From Methanoregula sp. SKADARSKE-2 (GTDB lineage Archaea > Halobacteriota > Methanomicrobia > Methanomicrobiales > Methanospirillaceae), in NCBI GenBank assembly GCA_030919125.1, contig CP121470.1, positions 1-64,000 on the forward strand: a stretch of 64,000 bases of DNA, read 5' to 3'. A program made the position numbers and the translations under genes. Numbering within the stretch: position 1 is the stretch's first letter; every line of letters starts with the position of its first letter. Below, in pieces: positions 46,213 to 55,314 of this stretch. The notes beneath the pieces were generated by a model that had not been told where the DNA came from, ran no database searches, and saw only the letters and a program-made list of their open reading frames with translations.

Positions 46213-48060
46213 ATGGAAAATAACGAAACAAATGATGTACTCGTATACCGGCTCGGTGCCGGGTGCGACCTCTCCGATATCGAGGAGGGAAAGATCTACC
46301 AGGGTAAGGTCCAGGGCTTTGCCAACTTTGGCATGTTCGTCCAGATGAACGACCGGATCAAGGGCCTTGTTCACAAGAGCAATATAAAAGCCGAACACAA
46401 GGAGCGGGACGCTATCCTTGTCCGGGTCCGGCAGATCCGGCCGAACGGGAATATCGATCTCGAGGAGGTCCAGATCCAGGTGTACCAGGTCCAGAGCTTG
46501 GATCGGAAATCAACAACCGTGAGGATCGCCGACCTCCTCTCGCGCCTCGGGAAGACGGTCGCAATCGAGGGCGAGATCGCCCAGATCAAGCAGACCAGCG
46601 GCCCGACGATCTTTACCATCGTTGATGAGAGCGGCACCCAGAACGCAGCCGCCTTCATCGAGGCCGGCGTCCGGGCATATCCCGAGGCAGAGCTCGACAA
46701 CGTGATCCGGGTCGTCGGCGAAGTGATGATGCGGAACAACCAGCTCCAGATCGAGGTCGATTCGCTCACGGTCCTCTCGGAAGACGAAGCTGCGGCTGTA
46801 AAGGTCCGGATCGAACTGGCGCTCGAAGCCCGTGCGGAGCCACCGGAGATCCCGTTCCTTGTCCCCAGCGAGGTCATGGAGAGACTCCGGCCGGAGATGC
46901 GGAAGCTTGCAAAGATTATCCGGAAAGCGGTCTTCATGTCCCAGCCGATCATCCTCCGCCACCATGCGGATGCTGACGGTATCTGTTCCGCAGTTGCAAT
47001 CGAGCAGGCGGTCGTCTCGCTCATCCGGGAGAGCGGCGGGGATTTCGACGCGGATTACTACATGTTCAAGCGGGCTCCATCAAAGGCACCGTTCTACGAG
47101 ATCGAGGATATCACCCGGGACCTTGACTTCTCCTTGAAGGACCATATCCGGTTCGGGCAGAAGATGCCGCTCGTCATCCTGACCGACAACGGGTCGACCG
47201 AAGAGGATGAACCGGCATACAAGATCGCAAGCGTGTACGACATCCCCTTCGTGGTTATCGACCACCACCACCCGGACGGTACGATCGACAAGTACCTCAA
47301 GGCCCACGTGAACCCGTACCATGTCGGCGGGGACTTCGGTATTACCGCGGGGATGCTCGGGACCGAGGTCGCACGGCTGATCAACCCGAAGATCGAGCCG
47401 GTGATCCGGCACCTACCCGCAGTTGCCGGTGTCGGGGACCGGAGCGAAGCGCCCGAGCGGGCACTCTTCCTCGGACTTGTCGCCGGCCAGTACTCCGAGC
47501 AGGCATGCAAGGACATCGCCCTTGCCCTTGATTACGAACAGTTCTGGCTCCGGTTCAATGACGGGCGCGAGATCGTCAAGGACATCCTCAACATAACCGG
47601 GAACCCCGACCGGCATGCGAAACTCATCGCCCTCCTTGTCGAAGGCGCAAACACGATGATTGAGGATCAGATGAGCGCCTGTCTGCCGCATGTGGTTTCC
47701 CGTGTCCTCAAAAACGATGCGAACCTCTTCCTCATCGATGTCGAGATCCATGCCTACAAGTTCACCTTCCCGCCCCCGGGCAAGACATCGGGAGAAGTTC
47801 ACGACCGGCTCTGCAGGAAACACGCCGGTGAACCGGTGGTCACCATCGGCTTTGGCCCCGACTTTGCAGTCCTGCGATCCCGGGGTGTCCTAATGAACAT
47901 CCCCCGGATGGTCCGCGAGCTCAGGGTCGAGATCCCCGGCGGGGGTATCAGCGGCGGCGGGCACCTTGTGGTCGGCAGCATCAAGTTTGTCGAAGGAATG
48001 CGGAATGTCGTACTCGAAGCATTGATCGAGAAGATTGCCCTTACCTCAGTACAAAAATAA
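46213..48060 (+). CDS. GAN-like single-strand DNA nuclease (DHH family) with S1 and OB domains
   Basis: About 615 residues. An N-terminal S1 RNA-binding-type domain (GKIYQGKVQGFANFGMFVQM) is followed by an OB-fold part (IEGEIAQIKQTSGPTIFTIVD), then a RecJ/DHH catalytic region (LRHHADADGICSAVAIEQAV, LVILTDNGST, FVVIDHHHPDG) and a DHHA1-like end (GGGISGGGHLVVGSIKF). Archaeal relatives act with GINS/CMG at the replication fork. ATG 46213 is favoured because GGTGAGG lies before it; a GTG six codons upstream is possible. Confidence 0.88.
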   Translation: MENNETNDVLVYRLGAGCDLSDIEEGKIYQGKVQGFANFGMFVQMNDRIKGLVHKSNIKAEHKERDAILVRVRQIRPNGNIDLEEVQIQVYQVQSLDRKSTTVRIADLLSRLGKTVAIEGEIAQIKQTSGPTIFTIVDESGTQNAAAFIEAGVRAYPEAELDNVIRVVGEVMMRNNQLQIEVDSLTVLSEDEAAAVKVRIELALEARAEPPEIPFLVPSEVMERLRPEMRKLAKIIRKAVFMSQPIILRHHADADGICSAVAIEQAVVSLIRESGGDFDADYYMFKRAPSKAPFYEIEDITRDLDFSLKDHIRFGQKMPLVILTDNGSTEEDEPAYKIASVYDIPFVVIDHHHPDGTIDKYLKAHVNPYHVGGDFGITAGMLGTEVARLINPKIEPVIRHLPAVAGVGDRSEAPERALFLGLVAGQYSEQACKDIALALDYEQFWLRFNDGREIVKDILNITGNPDRHAKLIALLVEGANTMIEDQMSACLPHVVSRVLKNDANLFLIDVEIHAYKFTFPPPGKTSGEVHDRLCRKHAGEPVVTIGFGPDFAVLRSRGVLMNIPRMVRELRVEIPGGGISGGGHLVVGSIKFVEGMRNVVLEALIEKIALTSVQK

Positions 48061-48255
48061 TTTTTCCGGCGATCCTTGTGACGTCGTATTTTTCCGATAA
48101 TTGGACAGGCTTTTGCGGGAGAGACGCGTCTTGCAAGGCCGGCGATCAGAACGCAAATTTATTCGCACCCTGCGTCTAATATATGCTTTCTGGTCTGCAT
48201 ATGGCCCGGAGTCGGAAATAAAGCCATTATTATGCAGAAAAACAGAGATGTTTAT

Positions 48256-48275
48256 ATATAGATGATGATCTATAT
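48256..48275. promoter_or_regulatory. Perfect inverted repeat over the TATA box of a small HTH gene
   Basis: ATATAGATGATGATCTATAT: two perfect 8-bp arms with the spacer GATG. It directly follows and overlaps TTTATATATAG, a good TATA element at 48251-48261, 24 bp before ATG 48300. Binding here would block TBP or polymerase. Autoregulation by the product is a fair guess. Confidence 0.6.
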
Positions 48276-48299
48276 GAATTCATAATGCTGAGGCATGAC

Positions 48300-48551
48300 A
48301 TGTCAACAACCAAAAAATTACGTGAGACGTATAACGAGACCCAGCACAAAATTGTTCACTACCTCAATGGTGGCATAACCAAAGGGAAGCACTACTTCAA
48401 GTCAAAATATATTGCAAAAGATCTTGGTCTGTCACCAAAGGAAGTCGGGACAAACATGGCAATTCTTGCCGATATCTGCAAGGAACTGGATATCATCCGC
48501 TGGAGTTACTCGAACAGTACCACCTGGATGGTCACGCCAAGGACGGCCTGA
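48300..48551 (+). CDS. Small helix-turn-helix protein, DUF7123-like
   Basis: An 83-residue protein from ATG 48300 (MSTTKKLRETYNETQHKIVHYL). It has a winged-helix look, with YIAKDLGLSPKEVGTNMAIL as recognition part and SYSNSTTWMV at the end. The family (DUF7123) is found in many euryarchaea and is not characterised. The start is chosen at the second ATG; the first at 48285 would add LRHD. A perfect inverted repeat covers its promoter. Confidence 0.7.
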   Translation: MSTTKKLRETYNETQHKIVHYLNGGITKGKHYFKSKYIAKDLGLSPKEVGTNMAILADICKELDIIRWSYSNSTTWMVTPRTA

Positions 48552-48577
48552 TCGCATCCCATCTTCTCCCTTTTATC

Positions 48578-48766
48578 ATGACCAAGATTCTCGAATTTGA
48601 ATCAGAGATAGAATTCGTTGCCGATATCAACGAGTACAAAGACTGCCTGATGTCACAGGATCCGACCCAGGAAAATCCCAACGCACTCTGGTTCAATATC
48701 GATATCCCCAAAGGGCATATCATCAGAGCCGGCGACCGCGTAAAGGTCACCATAGAAAAACTCTAA
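48578..48766 (+). CDS. Small acidic protein, 62 aa, unknown
   Basis: A compact open frame starting MTKILEFESEIEFVADIN with an end GHIIRAGDRVKVTIEKL that suggests a small beta-barrel. No family is recognised. It begins 27 bp after the small HTH gene on the same strand, so it is likely co-transcribed and its role may be linked. Codon use is ordinary. Confidence 0.55.
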   Translation: MTKILEFESEIEFVADINEYKDCLMSQDPTQENPNALWFNIDIPKGHIIRAGDRVKVTIEKL

Positions 48767-48889
48767 CCTCTTTTTGGGATCAGGAACCCGGGGGTCCGGG
48801 GGATTTTAGCTCCACGCAGCTCAGAAACGGCAACCAGAAGTGGTAGGCATCATAGTTCTGCCACACTTTCTGCGTAGCGATCCAGATGA

Positions 48890-49674
48890 TCAGTCCTTCC
48901 ACTTCTCAGTCTTTTTTGAGGCTTCACCATTGACTCTGATGACGCCCTTGACAAACCCGGCAAACTCCGAGGCAAACCCATCCCCAATCCGCTTGGCATC
49001 GGAGTCTGAAACCAGGGGAACGCCGGAGACGTCATCGACGAAGATCCCGGGATTGCTCCCTAGGGCTGCATCCAGATCCGGGCACTATTTTCTCCAGGTT
49101 ATCCCGGACCTGCTGGTCCGCAAGGCCAAGAAGCGAGTTGAGATTCGTGCTATTCGCCCCGAAGGTTGATCACACCGGAGATCTATGCCGGTGCAGAAAC
49201 AGTCGGGGTGATCGGGATCATCTCCCCGATCTCCCGGGCACGCTGGTTCTCAAAGGGTCTAGCGCTCGCCTCCCCGTTCAAACTCTCCTCCATCTGTGGT
49301 GGAGGCCATGGTTACCCCTGTTTGAACGGTTCCATCATCTTCTTCAGCCGCTCATCCATGGCAGCACGTTCTGCGGAGGCGCCTGCTATCTCCTCTGGAG
49401 CGCTCGCCTCTTCGGCAAGGGCGGCCATCGAGACTTTTGGCGACGCCTGATCGATCCCGGAAGAAGTCTTCCGGATAATCTCAAGAGACCCAAACCTCCC
49501 CTCGACCCGGCTCATGTACCCTGGCCGGCCTTCTCCGGGTTGAGACCGAGTCCGCTGATCGCACTCGCCTGAGGATCGCAAATCCACAACCAGTACCCGT
49601 TTCCCAGCAAGGAGACAGAACAAGGCGATCTTGGGAGACGATGTTGTCTTGCCGGTTCCGCCTTTGTGATTCAA
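48890..49674 (-). pseudogene. ParA-family ATPase, broken
   Basis: The N-terminus, from a TTG at 49674, reads NHKGGTGKTTSSPKIALF (deviant Walker A) and KRVLVVDL. Then the frame shifts: DPQASAISGLGLNPEKAGQG, the typical ParA continuation, is in a different frame. Later parts (NSTNLNSLLGLADQQVRDNLEKI, GIFVDDVSGVPLVSDSDAKR, SEFAGFVKGVIRVNGEASK) lie in yet other frames and end at TGA 48890-48892. The gene would have coded a ParA-like partition ATPase of plasmid or chromosome type. No ParB partner is seen. Confidence 0.7.
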
Positions 49675-49763
49675 TGTAAATTGATAACGAGAGAAATATA
49701 TAATAAAAATTCCGGGAAAAAACCGGAGAGCAGGTTTTTAAACTTGTCCACGGTTACATTTGG

Positions 49764-50126
49764 ATGATACCGATGGGATCCCCCAGGTTTTTCTCCTCAT
49801 AACGCCAGGCCTGCTGGGTCTTATCCTCTTTCCGGGATGTTTGGGAACTACCATCGGAGATGTTGCGTATACGGGAGACGGGATCGCTGCAATGATCGAA
49901 AATACCGGCCCCGCCTCCAACAACTCCCCCCTGCAGGTGACGGGGTTATCGGATCCCTGGGTTCAGCCAGCAGACCGGGTACAGAAGAGCGCTGGTCCTG
50001 CCCGCACAAGGGACAGACGCCCTGAAGGTTTCAGCCGAACCTGGGCCGGGGGAGTACAAGCTCAACGACTATCTTATCCGGAACAGCGAGCGGAGCAGCG
50101 CAGTCATCCGCGATATCAGGGAGTAA
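49764..50126 (+). pseudogene. Small lipoprotein, frameshifted
   Basis: The frame from ATG 49764 reads MIPMGSPRFF and soon hits TAA, whereas the next frame gives LLITPGLLGLILFPGC with a lipobox-like FPGC, then TIGDVAYTGDGIAAMIENTG. Around 49945 another shift is needed to reach ALVLPAQGTDALKVSAEPG and NDYLIRNSERSSAVIRDIRE, ending at TAA 50124-50126. It was probably a secreted lipoprotein of about 120 residues with no family I recognise. It ends one base before the adenine deaminase remnant. Confidence 0.5.
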
Positions 50127-50127
50127 C

Positions 50128-51798
50128 ATGGAACTTTTCAGAGATGAGATGATCGATGCCACCCGGGGACTCGCTCCTGCCGATACCGTATGGCGGAACG
50201 CGGAAATTTTTAACTCGTTCACCTGCCGTGGGAGCACAACAACCTCGCAGTAAAAGACGGACGGGTGCTGGGGATCGGCGACTATACCGGGAGAACCTAG
50301 ATCGATCTTGCGGGAGCGTATCTCGTTCCCGGCCTTATCGATGCCCACGTTCATGTCGAGAGCTCACTTCTTGCCCCGAAAGAATACGCCCGGCTCGTTG
50401 CTCTTCACGGGACGATAACGGTCATTGCGGATCCCCACGAGATCGCAAACGTTGCCGGAAAGGCGGGGATCATCTTCATGCTTGCCGAGAGTTCCGGGGC
50501 TGCCATCGATCTCCGGTACATGATGCCGTCCTGCGTGCCCGCAACACCGATCGATATTAGCGGTGCGACCCTTGACGCCGGGGGGATGATCTCGCAGAAT
50601 TTGCCGGGCGCGAAGGGATAGCCGGTCTTGGCGAGATGAGGGATGTCCCGGGCGTTCTTGCGGCAAGCGAAACGATTCGCAAAAAACTCCGGCTCTTTGC
50701 AGTACGCGACGGCCATGCGCCGCAACTCTCCGGAAAAGACCTGAACGTGTACGTCCTCGCCGGGCTCCAGAGCGACCACGAATCAACCGGTCTCGACGAA
50801 GCCCGGGAGAAACTGCGGCGCGGGATGTACCTCTATGTCCGTGAAGGCTCTACCGAGCAGAGCATCGATGACCTGATCCCGGGGGTCAATGGCCGGACGG
50901 TCTCGCGGTGCTGCTTTGCTACCGATGACCGGCACGCCGAGATGCTGTTTCTTGAAGGGCACATCGATCACTGCATCCGAAAATCCATCGAATGCGGACT
51001 CTATGCCGAGCTTGCGATACAGATGGCAACACTCTCCGCTGCGGAACGTTCGGGCTTTCCGACCGGGGCGCGCTGAGCCCCGGCCGCAGGGCCGATTTCT
51101 GTATCGTAAATGATCCGGAAGAATTCATCGTGGAGAGAACGTTCCGGGACGGGAAGGAGATCCTGAAGACGGCACCGGTAAAACCGGCACCGCCGCCCTC
51201 GAGCTTTCATGGTGCCCCCCCGTCTGCCAGGGGGATCCGGATCCCGGGATCCGGCAGGGCCCTGGTGGCAGGACTCGTCCGGAACCAGATCGTCACCGAA
51301 TCGCTCACGTACGATATCCCGCCGGGAGGGATACCGGATCTCGACCGGGATATCCTCAAAGTGGTGGTCTGCAACCGGTACCGGAAGGGGCCGTGCGGTG
51401 TCGGCCTCGTCCACGGGTTCGGGTTCCGGCGGGGGGCGATCGCAACGAGCGTTGCACATGATGCCCACAATGTCATCACGGTCGGGACAAACGACACCGA
51501 GATCCTCTGGGCCATTGAAGAAGTCTTCCGGACAGAAGGGGCGATGGCAGCGATCACCGGTAACAGCCGGGTCGTCCTCCCACTCGACTGCGCGGGCCTG
51601 ATGTCGACCCTGCCCTACCCGGAGGTCATCCGGCAGATCCGGGATCTCCACGATGCAACTACCGGGCGGATGGATGGGATCGAGAACCCGTTCATGTACC
51701 TCTCCTTCCTCGCACTGACGGTTATCCTGGCACTGCGGGTAACCGACCGGGGCGTCTTCGATGGCATTGCGTTCCGGGATGTTCCGCTCTTCCCCTGA
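50128..51798 (+). pseudogene. Adenine deaminase, multiply broken
   Basis: Adenine deaminase turns adenine to hypoxanthine and ammonia. From ATG 50128 the frame reads MELFRDEMIDATRGLAPADTV, shifts near 50225 to HNNLAVKDGRVLGIGDY, has TAG at about 50299 before IDLAGAYLVPGLIDAHVHVESS (metal-site HVHVESS), and shifts again near 50610. The middle holds GLQSDHESTGLDEAREKLRRGM, and after another shift near 51050 comes LSPGRRADFCIVND, then a long clean C-terminal part with GLVHGFGFRRGAIATSVAHDAHNV. At least four lesions are present, so it is dead. Confidence 0.85.
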
Positions 51799-51837
51799 CG
51801 TCCGGCCGAGATCGCTCCATTGGGGCACGATCGTCCG

Positions 51838-52776
51838 TCACGCGAAGAGGAGGATCGCGGCCGCCCCGCCGACCATCAGCGCGCTTCCGAGGATTCGTAT
51901 CATCAGCACTTTTTCGTGGCAGACCATCGTCCCGTACAGGACAAGGATGATGATCCCGAGCCTCTTGATCGCGATAACATACGGGACGATCTGCTGAGTG
52001 TACGCAAGGTTGATGGAGACCGCTTCGATAGCTGCGAAAACTGCGACAAGGATCGCGGGAAGAAGATACGGGCGGAGCCTTGATGGCTGCCGCACCGTTC
52101 TGTCCGGTCCGGCCCCCGGTGCCGCCGGATCTGCTGCACCCCGATCGCCCCGTACGAATGCGGAGAGAGGAGCAATCGCACCAATCCCAATAAAGCCCCC
52201 GCTGATAAAGAGGAGCGTGAATGCCATCCCGAAGACCGGGTCCGAGTTCAGCAGCGCCATCTTGTCAAAGTTGATCGAGACGGCAAAGAGGAAGGCGACG
52301 ATGAGCATGTACCAGCTGCCCCGGCTCCGGAACATCGAGCGAACCGGATCGAGAATATGCTCGTGTTCCGAAGAGATGTTCAGGACATAGGAGCCGCTCA
52401 CGATGACCAGGATCCCGCATATACCGGAGAGCGACGGGACTTCGTGCAGCAGGAGGGACGAGATACCGATGAGAAATGCCGGCGTGAACGAGAGCATCGG
52501 CATGGCAAGCGAGAGATCGGATGAAGAGAGGGCAGAGAAGATCAGAATAAGGCAGATGATGTTTATTGTGGCAGAGGTGAGAACCGCGGACCAGTAATCC
52601 GGCCCAAGAGCGGGGAAACCCTGCAGTGCGGAGATGAAAAAGAGAAGCCCGGAACAGAAAATGAAACCGACAGCCGTCACTATCTGCGGGTCGAGAACGG
52701 TCCCGTACTTCTTGATGATAATATAGAATGCAGCATTTGCGACAGCGCCCGTGAGCGCGAGAAGAACCCAGAGCAT
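51838..52776 (-). CDS. EamA/DMT family transporter
   Basis: A 312-residue membrane protein with about ten hydrophobic segments in two halves (VLLALTGAVANAAFYIIIKKYG and LIVAFLFAVSINFDKMALLNSDPVFGMAF start the two EamA repeats). DMT proteins export or import small metabolites; the substrate is not predictable. It is intact though placed between broken genes. A charged cytoplasmic loop with a GDRGAADPAAPGAG stretch separates segments in the second half. Confidence 0.85.
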   Translation of the reverse strand: MLWVLLALTGAVANAAFYIIIKKYGTVLDPQIVTAVGFIFCSGLLFFISALQGFPALGPDYWSAVLTSATINIICLILIFSALSSSDLSLAMPMLSFTPAFLIGISSLLLHEVPSLSGICGILVIVSGSYVLNISSEHEHILDPVRSMFRSRGSWYMLIVAFLFAVSINFDKMALLNSDPVFGMAFTLLFISGGFIGIGAIAPLSAFVRGDRGAADPAAPGAGPDRTVRQPSRLRPYLLPAILVAVFAAIEAVSINLAYTQQIVPYVIAIKRLGIIILVLYGTMVCHEKVLMIRILGSALMVGGAAAILLFA

Positions 52777-52860
52777 ACAAGGCCCCCATGTTTATCAGAT
52801 CTTGTTCGCTGCTCGGATTTACCCTTTGCCCGGATCGTAAAAATTGCCGGGGGGATCCGA

Positions 52861-53340
52861 TCATCGATCAGACCCGGGGGTAAGCTCCCCAATCCATTCC
52901 CGGGTTGTCATCGCCCGGGAGAACTGCATCGGCCGGGTGACATGAATTGCCCGGTCCAGTTCATTCTCGCCGATCGTTCCCGCGAATTGGTACCAGAGAG
53001 GGCCCCGGTTGCATGTGAGACTTCACGGAGTATCCGAGGAGGAAGGCCGGGCGGTCGCAGCACTCTCGGAGCCTCTCCCGAGTTGTGCCGAATAAAGCGC
53101 GATCCGGAACTCCGGGCAGTTCCCGTTGTCGCGCCTGAGAATGGAGAACCCGACCATCCCGCCGTTATCCTCGCCCACGAAAATATCGGATCCCGATCCC
53201 GCGGGATAAGGATCGAGCCAGCTCTCGTTCCTGAGCGCGGAGTCGGGACCGGAGAATCCGTCAGGGTACCGTGGCCAGGATTTAATGACGGCGTTCTCTG
53301 CTGGTGCGGGCGATAGGGGACTCTCCGGGCAGGCCAGGTC
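52861..53340 (-). pseudogene. GNAT-like acetyltransferase remnant
   Basis: On the minus strand a frame gives SDIFVGEDNGGMVGFSILRR and FRIALYSAQLGRG, similar to the beta-strand core and acetyl-CoA loop of GNAT enzymes. The reading then has to change frame to reach RERLRECCDRPAFLLGYSVK and later LWYQFAGTIGENELDRAIHV and MQFSRAMTTREW, ending TGA at 52861-52863. No complete frame exists. The family call is tentative. Confidence 0.45.
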
Positions 53341-53360
53341 CGGCCGTACCGGTCCCGGGT

Positions 53361-55226
53361 TCATAAACCCGTCCCCGGCTCACGGAAGGCCGGGAAATAT
53401 TCCGGCCTCCCCGGGATATAGATCGCTGCGGAATACTCGTTGATGAAGTCTGAATCTGCCAGGAGATCGATATAGACCATTTTTTTTGCAATTGTAACGG
53501 ATTCGTCGCGCTTCTTCCGGGAGAGGAGGGTTGCAAGAGCCCCGGCAAGCGATCCATTACCGAGGGGATGGAACCGGGCATTGGGAAAATCGGGGATGAT
53601 GCCGAATTCCACAACCTTCTTCAGGTCCATGTAAGCTCCGAATGCCCCGGCTAGGTAGACGTGCCGGACATCGTCCACGGTAATCCGGTATTTTCTCATG
53701 AGCACCCCGATCGCGCCGCAGGCCGCTGCTTTGGAGTCCATCAGGTACGCCATGTCCTGCGCGGTGATCACGATATCGCGATGGGTCGAGGTCTGGTCGC
53801 GGGGAACAAGGAGATATTCGAGTCCGTCTTCACCCAGGCGAACACCGGGGGCTTTCTCCTGAAGTTTCCCGGTAAAATCGATGATCCCCGCACCAGCCAT
53901 ACCGGCCGCTGCGTCAATGATACCAGAACCGCAGATTCCCTTCGGTTTTCCTCCCCCAATGGTCGTGATCGTTACCCCTCCAGTCTCCGGATCGATTGTC
54001 ACATGCTCAATCGCCCCTCTCATCGCCCGTATTCCCGATGCAATCCCTGCTCCTTCAAACGCGGGCCCGGATGCACAGGAGGCAGAGGCAAGCCACTCGT
54101 GATTCCCAAAAACAATCTCGCCGTTGGTACCGAGATCGATCATCAGGGAGAGATCAGGAGAGGTGCTCATACCGGAGATGAGGACATCGCCAACCGCATC
54201 ACCCCCAACAAACCGGCTCACGTTCGGGAGGCAGAAGACCCGTGCACGAGGGTTTACCGCGATCCCGAGTTCCGTAGAGGGGAGAATGGCAGGCGCACGC
54301 GGGACATCTGCATTCACGAGTTCGAGTGTATGCGGGTCCTTCCCCAGCAGGAGGTACTGCATCACCGTGTTCCCGGCTATGGAGACGTCCAGAACAGAAG
54401 CCTGCGGGATCCCCGCCTGCCCGGCAAGACTGCCGATAACCGCATTTATGCTTCCTGTCGCGGTCTCCCGTAATTTCCGGAGCCCGGCCGGGTCGCGTCC
54501 AACGGCGATCCGGGTGATGAGTTCCTCACCGTACGTGATCTGGCGGTTCAGGGTTGAGGCAGATCCAAGAATCGAACCATCGGCAAGATTCACCAGTGTC
54601 CCGACGACCGTGGTTGTCCCGAGATCGATTGCAATCCCCGGGATCTGCAGGGTAGTATTTCCATCCTCCACAGCGATAACCTCCGAGTAACCGGTCGCAG
54701 TCGAGACCGTGACCGTATGAGGGGAGGGCGATCCCAGGATCCGGTCCCGCTGTTCACCACTCATCCCCGGGCGCGGCCCGGTATAGCCTTCGAGCGTGAT
54801 CGATCGGGTTCCGTACGAGGGGACCGCATGTTCGTTCTCGCTCGTAAGATATTTTGCCACTACGGGGCAGAGCTCCGGGGGGATCCCGCGGGATCCGAAA
54901 AGGATCTTCGGTGCATCAATCCTGCTCTCGACCGGTATCGTGAACTCACAATCTCCGGTGACATACGTCCGGCAGGCAAGGCAGTAGGAGTCTGCGATCT
55001 CGGCGGGTGTCAGGGAACAGGTATCACCCGAGACCGATCTTGTGCAGGATCCTCTGAGATGGATCACCCGACACTTGCCGCACTCGCCCTTTCCCCCGCA
55101 GATACTCTCAAACAGTATGCCGGCCCGCTGGATAGCGTCCAGGACGCTCGTACCGGAAGGAACCTGCACGTCCCTGTCCATGGGCTGGAAGATGATCGTT
55201 ACCGTGTCAGGAGTTGCAGGTGTCAT
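53361..55226 (-). CDS. Ferredoxin-ASKHA corrinoid-activating protein (RACo/RamA-like)
   Basis: A 621-residue protein. The N-terminal 2Fe-2S domain has CGGKGECGKC and a fourth cysteine in YCLACRTY. From about residue 190 the ASKHA (DUF4445) ATPase part follows: GIAIDLGTTTVVGTLVNL, LMIDLGTNGEIVFGN, CASGPAFEGAGI, GICGSGIIDAAAGM and VYLAGAFGAYMDL. Homologues reduce inactive Co(II) corrinoid back to Co(I) with ATP. It lies downstream of cdhE (88 bp), so it probably reactivates the CdhD/E corrinoid protein. Confidence 0.88.
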   Translation of the reverse strand: MTPATPDTVTIIFQPMDRDVQVPSGTSVLDAIQRAGILFESICGGKGECGKCRVIHLRGSCTRSVSGDTCSLTPAEIADSYCLACRTYVTGDCEFTIPVESRIDAPKILFGSRGIPPELCPVVAKYLTSENEHAVPSYGTRSITLEGYTGPRPGMSGEQRDRILGSPSPHTVTVSTATGYSEVIAVEDGNTTLQIPGIAIDLGTTTVVGTLVNLADGSILGSASTLNRQITYGEELITRIAVGRDPAGLRKLRETATGSINAVIGSLAGQAGIPQASVLDVSIAGNTVMQYLLLGKDPHTLELVNADVPRAPAILPSTELGIAVNPRARVFCLPNVSRFVGGDAVGDVLISGMSTSPDLSLMIDLGTNGEIVFGNHEWLASASCASGPAFEGAGIASGIRAMRGAIEHVTIDPETGGVTITTIGGGKPKGICGSGIIDAAAGMAGAGIIDFTGKLQEKAPGVRLGEDGLEYLLVPRDQTSTHRDIVITAQDMAYLMDSKAAACGAIGVLMRKYRITVDDVRHVYLAGAFGAYMDLKKVVEFGIIPDFPNARFHPLGNGSLAGALATLLSRKKRDESVTIAKKMVYIDLLADSDFINEYSAAIYIPGRPEYFPAFREPGTGL

Positions 55227-55240
55227 AAGAAGAAGCCGTG

Positions 55241-55258
55241 ATCCGGTTTTTACCGGAT
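55241..55258. promoter_or_regulatory. Hairpin in the leader of the activator gene
   Basis: ATCCGGT-TTTT-ACCGGAT forms a perfect 7-bp stem 14 bp before the start of the ASKHA activator gene (start at 55226, minus strand). It might end cdh transcripts partly, mark an operator, or control translation of the activator relative to cdhE. Confidence 0.45.
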
Positions 55259-55314
55259 ACTGCCGTTATGGTATTAACTATGGAATAAATGCATGAATAA
55301 AGCTCTGTGTTTTT

